This document shows, piece after piece, positions 1-4,946 of a DNA stretch of 25,806 bases. The stretch's first letter is position 1; every line of letters starts with the position of its first letter. The stretch lies in the IMG/VR virus record IMGVR_UViG_3300018424_007150, positions 1 through 25,806 of that record; one strand, 5' to 3'. The position numbers were made by a program, and so were the translations under genes. The notes under the pieces are model-generated. The model had not been told where the DNA came from. It ran no database searches and was given only the letters and a program-made list of their open reading frames with translations. The DNA comes from a virus.

Positions 1-49
1 GCCAAGGCACAGACCGTCTAGACTAACCACAACAACACACACCAGACAA

Positions 50-238
50 ATGGCAATCTTCTCCATGGCATCCGACCTCACCACCCGTGAGATCCGCTAC
101 GTCCCCCGCAAGACTGAGACCTCTCCCCAGTCTGTCTTCGCTGGTCAGATTCAAGCGCACGAGGGTTGGTGGTTCGCTGGTGTCTACGCCGACCGCTACC
201 ACGATGAGGCGATCGCCGCCATCCCCACCTTCGAGTAG
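50..238 (+). CDS. Small hypothetical protein, GC-rich, 62 aa
   Basis: I do not recognise this protein. The ORF runs from an ATG at 50 to a TAG, with a second in-frame ATG at codon 6 (position 65); neither has a Shine-Dalgarno sequence. The frame is also open back to base 1, so the true start could lie outside the window. The codons favour C in third position (ATC, TAC, GTC, ACC, CGC), unlike the A/T-ending codons of the tail genes downstream, so the gene looks either highly expressed or of different origin. The product has no membrane segment or signal peptide. Its middle has aromatic and charged residues (HEGWWFAGVYADRYHDEA). A strong hairpin follows the stop, as expected for the last gene of a transcription unit. 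An alternative frame (87-305) is less protein-like. Confidence 0.55.
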   Translation: MAIFSMASDLTTREIRYVPRKTETSPQSVFAGQIQAHEGWWFAGVYADRYHDEAIAAIPTFE

Positions 239-252
239 GGGGCAGAGGCAGT

Positions 253-272
253 CGCCGCCCTTCGGGGCGGTG
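253..272 (+). terminator. C(UUCG)G hairpin, possible terminator
   Basis: CCGCCC (255-260), loop TTCG, GGGCGG (265-270) form a perfect 6-bp GC stem. It extends to 8 bp with a G-U pair and a C-G pair (253-272). The cUUCGg tetraloop is exceptionally stable. The hairpin lies 15 bases after the stop of the small GC-rich gene, so termination is the natural reading. It is followed by a C run rather than a T run, so it may instead be a pause site or a 3'-end stabiliser. A weaker hairpin CCCCT/AGGGG follows directly, around 276-291. Confidence 0.45.
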
Positions 273-338
273 CCCCCCCTAGCTAAAGGGGACCCAAAGA
301 GCTAATCTATAAAGTCTTGCATTCGCGTCCGTACTATC

Positions 339-800
339 ATGTTCGTTGAAAAACTTAGGATCCCTATTTCAGAAATTTTTTTGGGGGAAAATTTTCTCGT
401 ATACCTTTTCGAGGAACCCCAAATCGCCCATTCCAAGATTATCCGAGCTTGCATCGCAGATTTCCTAGAGGGGAGATTGCACTGCAAATCGCCTGCCACG
501 GTGCATTGGAGTAAATCCGACACTGCCGACTACGTGGCAATTGCGGTAGGATCCATGCCAATTGGCATAGATATTGAGGTTATGCGTGACCGCCCATTTG
601 AAAAAATTTCCCGCAGATTTTTTAGCCCCTCAGAGATCACCTCTGACAAAGAAAAATTCTATGAGACCTGGACCAAGAAGGAAGCATGGATCAAGCGAGA
701 TAAGTTAAGCATTGCAACGAATATTGCAAAGCCCCCCAGCGGCACTATAATTAGTCTGAGAGACATTCCACGACACTTGAAGGGAGCCGTTGCTTTATGA
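339..800 (+). CDS. Compact Sfp/HetI-type 4'-phosphopantetheinyl transferase
   Basis: Enzymes of this family move the 4'-phosphopantetheine arm from CoA to a serine of an acyl, peptidyl or aryl carrier protein, using Mg2+. The 153-aa product shows the family signature in order: a degenerate SHS-like site (WSKSD, residues 57-61), GIDIE at 76-80 with the expected metal ligands D78 and E80, a FFSPSE segment at 94-99, and WTKKEAWIK at 111-119 with catalytic E115 and K119. The end (GAVAL) resembles the final strand of the family. The usual length is about 220-240 residues; here the N-terminal half and the part after motif 3 are shortened, so this is a minimal version. The SHS-site His is Lys (K59). 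No Shine-Dalgarno is visible at the ATG. The stop overlaps the next start (ATGA). The target carrier protein is not in the window. Confidence 0.85.
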   Translation: MFVEKLRIPISEIFLGENFLVYLFEEPQIAHSKIIRACIADFLEGRLHCKSPATVHWSKSDTADYVAIAVGSMPIGIDIEVMRDRPFEKISRRFFSPSEITSDKEKFYETWTKKEAWIKRDKLSIATNIAKPPSGTIISLRDIPRHLKGAVAL

Positions 801-1009
801 TCAATCTTCATCAGAAGTACAATCATTATCTCAATACAAACAAACTTCTAGATCATGATGACATTCACGAGACTGTGAGGAGTTATGGTTGGACTGATGA
901 CGGGAAAGATCTGACGGGATATTACGTCATTACGGAAAACTGGGTCATGCATTTCGATCTATCAGAAAAATTCATTAAAAAGGAGAGACTTAAAAGTGGA
1001 GTTAGATGA
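797..1009 (+). CDS. Hypothetical protein, 70 aa, coupled to the PPTase gene
   Basis: Unrecognised. The start overlaps the PPTase stop in an ATGA arrangement, so translation is probably coupled and the two proteins are likely made together. The product is soluble and rich in His, Tyr, Asn and Trp, with a central GWTDDGKDLTGYYVITENW stretch and a basic C-terminal tail (KFIKKERLKSGVR). It lacks the DSL-type serine motif of an acyl carrier protein, so it is not an obvious PPTase substrate. It does not continue the PPTase fold, which argues against a frameshifted PPTase C-terminus. The 3' end overlaps the next gene by 14 bases. Confidence 0.7.
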   Translation: MINLHQKYNHYLNTNKLLDHDDIHETVRSYGWTDDGKDLTGYYVITENWVMHFDLSEKFIKKERLKSGVR

Positions 1010-1190
1010 CACCCCCGCTCGAGCCTATAGGGATGCTGAGATTGAGCTTCTATGGGCACGTTTAAATGCCTTAGAGAAGCGTGTAAATGACTCTAAGTTA
1101 ATGATGCGTCGTCCAGGAGAAACTCAGTATGAGAGACTGGTCGATGTCGTTTGTGACCATGAAGATCGTTTAAATAGTCTTGGCGGGTAA
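996..1190 (+). CDS. Hypothetical coiled-coil protein, 64 aa, GTG start
   Basis: The start is GTG at 996, supported by AGGAG at 981-985 with a 10-base spacing, one of the clearest ribosome-binding sites in the window. It begins inside the preceding gene. Residues 14-30 form a short amphipathic helix with hydrophobic positions I16, L19, L23, L26 and V30 in heptad spacing. A second helical stretch with YERLVDVV and DRLNSL follows a basic RRPG turn. This suggests a small oligomeric or partner-binding protein. No known family is recognised. Co-transcription with the PPTase gene is likely from the overlaps. Confidence 0.75.
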   Translation: MELDDTPARAYRDAEIELLWARLNALEKRVNDSKLMMRRPGETQYERLVDVVCDHEDRLNSLGG

Positions 1191-1201
1191 AAAATCGCGT
1201 A

Positions 1202-1215
1202 GCGCCGTTAGGCGC
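1202..1215 (+). other. Small GC hairpin in intergenic leader
   Basis: GCGCC (1202-1206), loop GTTA, GGCGC (1211-1215). It sits between the 64-aa gene and the 217-aa gene, just before the ribosome-binding site GAAGG (1216-1220), which is 10 bases from the ATG at 1231. There is no T run, so a classic terminator is unlikely. It may mark an mRNA processing site or leave the RBS exposed at its 3' edge. Confidence 0.3.
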
Positions 1216-1230
1216 GAAGGTCTCTAAGGT

Positions 1231-1884
1231 ATGGCACAGTTATCTAAGTATACTTTTAATGATGCTACGATAGGCGTCGCTTTCAGCGATACTATCACAA
1301 TCATCCTAGACCCCTGCCCGCCTCCTACAGGACCCTTAGAGGTCCTTGTAGACGTGACTATGACAGCGGTATCCCCTGCACTTCCCACTGGTATTCTTCC
1401 TGGTCTCGATCCTGGTTACCCGAATACTGGTGACATTGTTTATATTCCAACAGCTACGCCATCAACAAGTCTGACGATCTCGATGATTGGTACGTTAAAT
1501 GAGACTTACTTTGATGAGCGTGAATGGGAATACCGTGATGATACGACTGGAAAGAGTTACCACACTCCTGTTACTGAGTTAACAAGTTCTACTAGTGATG
1601 GTGGACGAATCTATACAGTCAACAAGAACAATGTGCAACCAGATGCTTATACAACTGGCGGCGAATATGAGACAGACATCCCAAACCCCGTTGATACTCT
1701 GATTCGCTATAAGCCTGATTTTAGAGCATCTAGAACAGTTACTTACACATATACGATCAGAACCATCTGTGCAGGTGTTCCAACTACATATGTGTATGAT
1801 GTAACTCAGAATATTTTGAATAATTGGGATCTCGGAAGAGATAAAATGCAAGACATCATCGACAATAAAGTTAGATATACCTGA
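1231..1884 (+). CDS. Putative virion protein of unknown function, 217 aa
   Basis: No family is recognised. The protein begins MAQLSKYTF and has no signal peptide or membrane helix. It is rich in Thr, Pro, Ile, Val and Tyr, with a Pro cluster at about 28-35 (DPCPPPTGP) and many alternating beta-type segments, for example VTYTYTIRTI near residue 180. It ends in a charged helix (GRDKMQDIIDNKVRY). This composition is usual for a beta-rich tail structural protein. It is translated from GAAGG ten bases upstream, and its TGA overlaps the ATG of the PAAR gene (TGATG). Coupling to a spike-tip gene and location ahead of gp25 make a tail-tip or baseplate-hub role the best guess. This is inference from context only. 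Confidence 0.8.
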   Translation: MAQLSKYTFNDATIGVAFSDTITIILDPCPPPTGPLEVLVDVTMTAVSPALPTGILPGLDPGYPNTGDIVYIPTATPSTSLTISMIGTLNETYFDEREWEYRDDTTGKSYHTPVTELTSSTSDGGRIYTVNKNNVQPDAYTTGGEYETDIPNPVDTLIRYKPDFRASRTVTYTYTIRTICAGVPTTYVYDVTQNILNNWDLGRDKMQDIIDNKVRYT

Positions 1885-2201
1885 TGGCAAAGACTACTCC
1901 AGCAGTTTTGGACGCTTACAGCACAGGAGAAGGGTGTTTTCCCCCCACACAACTGGTTCAAGCGTCTCCAAATGTCTATGCAGGCGGTAAAAACGTCGGT
2001 AGATTAAACGATCAGTATGCTCCACACACATGTGGGAGCACAACGCACGCTGGAACTCAGCGTGCAATCGTCTCTGGATCAGAAAAAGTCTATGTCAACG
2101 GTCTAAAATGTGGAAAATTGGGTTCTGACATCGGTGATGGGGACAAAGTTGGCAATCATGGACTCCCAGAAGGAGCTAAAAAAGTTTACATTGGCGGTTG
2201 A
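1884..2201 (+). CDS. PAAR-domain tail spike tip protein (T4 gp5.4-like)
   Basis: PAAR proteins form a small metal-bound cone that caps the central spike of contractile tails and sharpens it for membrane piercing. The 105-aa product has the family rhythm: PNVYAGGKNVGRLNDQY (29-45), then H48-x-C50, then GSEKVYVNGLKCGKLGSD (65-82). Likely metal ligands are among C18, H48, C50, H55, C76 and H92. The whole chain is this one domain, the usual size for a stand-alone tip. It is coupled to the upstream 217-aa gene by TGATG and lies upstream of gp25, which fits a tail-tip/baseplate cluster. A promoter and inverted repeat begin exactly at its stop codon. Confidence 0.88.
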   Translation: MAKTTPAVLDAYSTGEGCFPPTQLVQASPNVYAGGKNVGRLNDQYAPHTCGSTTHAGTQRAIVSGSEKVYVNGLKCGKLGSDIGDGDKVGNHGLPEGAKKVYIGG

Positions 2202-2219
2202 CCTTGACAAAACCGCCAA
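2191..2219 (+). repeat. 9-bp perfect inverted repeat around a promoter -35
   Basis: TTGGCGGTT (2191-2199) and AACCGCCAA (2211-2219) are exact reverse complements separated by 11 bases. The left arm includes the last codons of the PAAR gene. The loop holds the TTGACA -35 box at 2204-2209. It could be an operator for a dimeric repressor or activator, or an RNA hairpin that ends the PAAR transcript, although no T run follows on the plus strand. Confidence 0.6.
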
Positions 2220-2232
2220 AAACCCGTAAAAT
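2204..2232 (+). promoter_or_regulatory. Consensus sigma70-type promoter
   Basis: TTGACA at 2204-2209, a 17-base spacer, and TAAAAT at 2227-2232. This matches the bacterial housekeeping consensus at 11 of 12 positions with ideal spacing. The start codon of the 48-aa basic protein lies 24 bases after the -10 box. A host-type early promoter within a late structural cluster suggests that gene is expressed earlier than its neighbours. Confidence 0.7.
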
Positions 2233-2255
2233 TTGAAGGTAATTCACACAGAACT

Positions 2256-2402
2256 ATGGCAAAAGCGAAAGTCGGCATCAACAAAAGCAGCTACGTCCCT
2301 GGTAAACCCAAGATGACTGCCCAAGGAAGGTCCAAAAACACCAGTTACGCCGCAACTTCCCGTAATGGTCGTGGAAAACGGTATCGTGGACAAGGTAAAT
2401 AA
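2256..2402 (+). CDS. Highly basic 48-aa protein, function unknown
   Basis: ATG at 2256 to TAA at 2400-2402. The 48-residue product has 8 Lys and 5 Arg and no Asp or Glu, is rich in Gly and Ser, and ends GRGKRYRGQGK. Such composition points to an unstructured nucleic-acid-binding protein, comparable with basic ribosomal-type tails or phage nucleoid proteins, but no family is assigned. A near-perfect sigma70 promoter sits immediately upstream, so it can be transcribed alone. I recall similar short basic ORFs in cyanomyoviruses, but could not check this. The longest minus-strand ORF over it (2278-2544) is a shadow. Confidence 0.8.
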   Translation: MAKAKVGINKSSYVPGKPKMTAQGRSKNTSYAATSRNGRGKRYRGQGK

Positions 2403-2406
2403 ATAA
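2398..2406 (+). promoter_or_regulatory. Possible T4-like late promoter (ATAAATA)
   Basis: AATAAATAA contains the ATAAATA core of the T4 late promoter TATAAATA. It overlaps the stop of the basic 48-aa gene and lies 60 bases upstream of the 63-aa gene, so the RNA leader would contain the 2422-2457 hairpin. The AT-rich setting makes chance matches easy. Confidence 0.35.
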
Positions 2407-2421
2407 TTTTGGAGATAGCAA

Positions 2422-2464
2422 CCTCCCTAAAAGTTCTGAAAAGGACTTTTTCGGAGGATTTTTT
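2422..2464 (+). promoter_or_regulatory. Hairpin with U run that sequesters a Shine-Dalgarno site
   Basis: CCTCC (2422-2426) pairs with GGAGG (2453-2457). Inside, AAAAGTTC (2429-2436) pairs with GGACTTTT (2443-2450) with one G-U pair and a TGAAAA loop. The structure is followed by ATTTTTT and then the ATG at 2465. It therefore has the form of a rho-independent terminator, and its 3' arm is also the GGAGG ribosome-binding site, 7 bases from the start codon. The leader may control the next gene at termination or at translation initiation. Confidence 0.6.
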
Positions 2465-2656
2465 ATGGCAAATTCACCCGTAGACCTAGGAAACGAATTT
2501 ATTGAGTCAGGTATGACACTAATTACATCTCCCGCCAGTGACAAATACTTAGAAATGGCGAAAAAAGCGAAAAATGAACCTCCAAAAGATCGAATGTCCC
2601 GTCCTTGCGGTGGAAAAGGCGGATTTGACGATTATGTTGAGCGTTGGCACGAATGA
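2465..2656 (+). CDS. Hypothetical protein, 63 aa
   Basis: Unrecognised. The start is fixed by GGAGG at 2453-2457, 7 bases upstream. The protein begins with a polar region (VDLGNEFIESG), has a short basic helix (YLEMAKKAKNEPPKDRM), then a Gly-rich turn with a single Cys (RPCGGKGGFDDY) and ends ERWHE. There is no membrane segment. Access to the ribosome-binding site seems to require opening a hairpin, so expression is probably regulated in time or kept low. It lies between the basic 48-aa gene and gp25, with 42 bases before gp25. Its role, if structural, is not evident. Confidence 0.75.
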   Translation: MANSPVDLGNEFIESGMTLITSPASDKYLEMAKKAKNEPPKDRMSRPCGGKGGFDDYVERWHE

Positions 2657-2669
2657 TTTAAGAAACCCT

Positions 2670-2678
2670 GATAAATAA
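2670..2678 (+). promoter_or_regulatory. Candidate late promoter upstream of gp25
   Basis: GATAAATAA at 2670-2678 contains ATAAATA and differs from the T4 late consensus TATAAATA at one position. It lies 20 bases before the gp25 ATG at 2699, the same distance as the match ahead of gp8. Confidence 0.5.
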
Positions 2679-2698
2679 ATCAAGGTCGAACTGTAAAA

Positions 2699-3088
2699 AT
2701 GGCGTTTATCTCAAAGTCCTTTAGGGACTTTAGCCTAACTTTTGAAAAAAATCCAGTGACTAACGATGTTTTGGCGCTTAAGAATGAAAAAGCGATCAAA
2801 GAGTCAGTAAAAAACATCGTTAGATATAATTTTTATGAGAAACCATTTTTACCACAGTTCGGTGGGAATATTATTGCACAGCTTTTTGAAAATTACACAT
2901 CTGGATTAAGTTCCGAACTTGAAGATAGCATCCAAAATGCTATCACCAACTATGAACCCAGAGTTGTTTGCTATGAAGTCGTTGTAGACTTTGAAGAAGA
3001 CCGTAATGAGTTGTCTGCAAAAATTAGTTATATTATTCTCGGTCAACAACCGAAAGTTGATTCCATAGATTTAGTATTAAAACCATAA
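2699..3088 (+). CDS. 25: Baseplate wedge subunit gp25
   Basis: In T4, gp25 belongs to the core bundle of each baseplate wedge with gp6 and gp7 and acts as the template for sheath assembly. The 129-aa product is almost the same length as T4 gp25 (132) and ends in the typical alpha/beta domain. It carries the family's EPR motif at residues 86-88 (NYEPRV), preceded by the helix segment SELEDSIQNAI and followed by VVDFEEDRNELSAKISYII. The N-terminus (AFISKSFRDFSLTF) has the usual form. Its TAA overlaps the gp6 ATG (TAATG), so the two are co-translated, in keeping with their physical contact in the wedge. A late promoter candidate lies 20 bases upstream. Confidence 0.94.
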   Translation: MAFISKSFRDFSLTFEKNPVTNDVLALKNEKAIKESVKNIVRYNFYEKPFLPQFGGNIIAQLFENYTSGLSSELEDSIQNAITNYEPRVVCYEVVVDFEEDRNELSAKISYIILGQQPKVDSIDLVLKP

Positions 3089-4938
3089 TGGCATTCAATC
3101 AGGTAAATTCGTTAGAATTTAACGAAATTAAAGCCCAGATTAAAGATTACCTCAAAGGTCAGTCTCAGTTCTCTGATTATGACTTTGAAGGATCGTCTTT
3201 GACTGTCCTTTTGGACATTCTGGCGTATAACACTTATTATTCTGCGGTAAACGCAAACCTGATTGTCAATGAGAACTTTCTTGAGACCGCTGTTTTAAGA
3301 GAGAACGTCGTTAAACTGGCAAGAATGATTGGATACACTCCTAGGAGTGCAAGATCCTCTTTCATGCCCGTCAACATTAACGTACAAACTAGTTTTCCTT
3401 ATCCAAGGACCGTTACTTTATCGTCTGGACTGGTATTAAACTTCACTGGTGACGATAACGATAACTTTGTCTTCTCGGTTGATTCTGATCAGACTGTATC
3501 TGTAGATAGTCTTTCTGGAATCGCAACATTTTCCAATTTAAATTTATACGAAGGCGTCTTTCTCACCGATACGTTTGTTAGAGACGTAACAGAAAGACAG
3601 AGATTTGTTCTTACTAATGAAAGTGTAGATACCACTACATTAAAAATTGAAGTTACTAGTGGAACTACAACCGAAGCATATCTTAAAGCTACTGACATCA
3701 CAAAAATCAATGGTGAGTCGAAAGTCTACTTCTTAGAAGAATCTGAGTATGGCAGACCAGAGATTCTTTTTGGCGATGATGTTCTTGGCAGAGCTCTGCT
3801 TGATGGAGATGTTATTTCTGTCACCTATACCACTAGCAGTGGATCTGGTGCAAATGGTCTAACTGCATTTGATTTTATCGGAACCCTCAGAGATAATAAC
3901 AGTGTTGCTATCACTAGTGGTGTTACCGTAGAATTGATCACAAACCCCGATGGAGGGGCAGATAGGGAGTCTACAGAGGCAATTAAGTTCTCTGCACCCA
4001 AGTTCTACTCATCGTTCGGTAGAGCGGTTTCTACGAGGGACTACGAGGTTCTTATTCCACAGATCTATCCTAATATCCAATCCATTTCAGCTTACGGTGG
4101 TGAAGAAGCAGACCCCCCTGAGTATGGAAAGGTATTTTTAGCAATCAAACCAAAGAACGCAGATAAGTTATCTTTGGCTGAAAAGAATAATATTCTCAAG
4201 AAATTGAGAGAATATTCTGTAGCAGCAGTAGAACCAAAGATTATTGATCCATCTGTTCTTTATATTGATCTAACTAGCTTTGTATACTTTAATCCAAACT
4301 TAACAAGAAGAACTCAAGCAGAATTGAAGAATATCGTTATTGCATCTTTGAATGCACTGAACGCTGGATCTGAGTTCAATAAATTTGGCGGCAAATTTAA
4401 GTATTCCAAGTTACAGAAAATCATTGATGATGCCGATGTTTCATTCACATCGAACATCACCAGAGTCTCAATGAGAAAGAATGTTTCTATTGAACTCAAT
4501 GCAAGGGTCAACTACAAAATTTGCTATGGTAACAGAATCTTTGCCTCCTCTGATAATCCATCTGTAACAACTACAGGATTTAACCTTGCAGGTGACACAA
4601 CAAATACATATTATCTTGAAGATGATGGAAAAGGAGAACTTAAACTCTTTTACATCAAAGAGACTGGAGAAAGGCAGTATACAGACGGTCTCTGGGGAAC
4701 TGTTGATTATAATTTAGGAGAAATTGTAATCAATGACTTAATCATTAGCGGCACCCCATACACAACCAATCAGATTAGAGTAAACGCAGTTCCAAAATCA
4801 AATGATTTGATTTCACTCCGAGAAACCTATCTGACAATTGGCATAGATAATACAGTTATCAACGTTGTTGAAGACGTGATTAGCAGCGGTTCCAATCTTT
4901 CTGGAACTGGCGTCACAATTGAGTCCAGTTATAAGTAA
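3088..4938 (+). CDS. 6: Baseplate wedge subunit gp6
   Basis: T4 gp6 forms the continuous dimeric ring that joins the six wedges of the baseplate; its core is of the Baseplate_J type. The product is 616 aa against 660 in T4. The N-terminal region (LEFNEIKAQIKDYLKGQSQFSDYDFEGS at the protein start) and the segment near 30-75 (LTVLLDILAYNTYYSAVNAN, then LETAVLRENVVKLARMIGY) are typical of gp6 proteins of T4-like cyanophages. A further conserved patch, PKFYSSFGRAVSTRDYEVLI, lies near residue 305, with a gpJ-like alpha/beta region after it. The C-terminal part is beta-rich and less conserved. It is joined to gp25 by TAATG and followed after 8 bases by the giant wedge gene. Confidence 0.93.
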   Translation: MAFNQVNSLEFNEIKAQIKDYLKGQSQFSDYDFEGSSLTVLLDILAYNTYYSAVNANLIVNENFLETAVLRENVVKLARMIGYTPRSARSSFMPVNINVQTSFPYPRTVTLSSGLVLNFTGDDNDNFVFSVDSDQTVSVDSLSGIATFSNLNLYEGVFLTDTFVRDVTERQRFVLTNESVDTTTLKIEVTSGTTTEAYLKATDITKINGESKVYFLEESEYGRPEILFGDDVLGRALLDGDVISVTYTTSSGSGANGLTAFDFIGTLRDNNSVAITSGVTVELITNPDGGADRESTEAIKFSAPKFYSSFGRAVSTRDYEVLIPQIYPNIQSISAYGGEEADPPEYGKVFLAIKPKNADKLSLAEKNNILKKLREYSVAAVEPKIIDPSVLYIDLTSFVYFNPNLTRRTQAELKNIVIASLNALNAGSEFNKFGGKFKYSKLQKIIDDADVSFTSNITRVSMRKNVSIELNARVNYKICYGNRIFASSDNPSVTTTGFNLAGDTTNTYYLEDDGKGELKLFYIKETGERQYTDGLWGTVDYNLGEIVINDLIISGTPYTTNQIRVNAVPKSNDLISLRETYLTIGIDNTVINVVEDVISSGSNLSGTGVTIESSYK

Positions 4939-4946
4939 AATCGACA

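Noticed and set aside
1-21. Possible 3' end of an upstream gene (reading AKAQTV then TAG)
   Set aside because: Only six codons are visible and the other frame is open to the window start as well, so no gene end can be supported.
87-305. Overlapping plus-strand ORF of 72 aa in the left-edge region
   Set aside because: It is Pro/Ser/Arg-rich, as expected from a shifted frame of GC-rich DNA, and it runs through the UUCG hairpin. The 50-238 frame gives a more protein-like sequence.
308-314. TATAAAG upstream of the PPTase ATG as a late or -10 promoter element
   Set aside because: It departs from TATAAATA in the last two positions and has no convincing -35 box at the right spacing.
302-523. Minus-strand ORF opposite the PPTase gene
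   Set aside because: It is a shadow; the plus strand carries clear family motifs.
797-1009. 70-aa ORF as a frameshifted C-terminal part of the PPTase
   Set aside because: Its sequence has no PPTase character, and the PPTase frame already ends with a plausible GAVAL strand; the ATGA overlap is normal coupling.
2278-2544. Minus-strand 88-aa ORF
   Set aside because: It overlaps the basic 48-aa gene, the leader hairpin and the start of the 63-aa gene, and has no ribosome-binding site or recognisable protein pattern.
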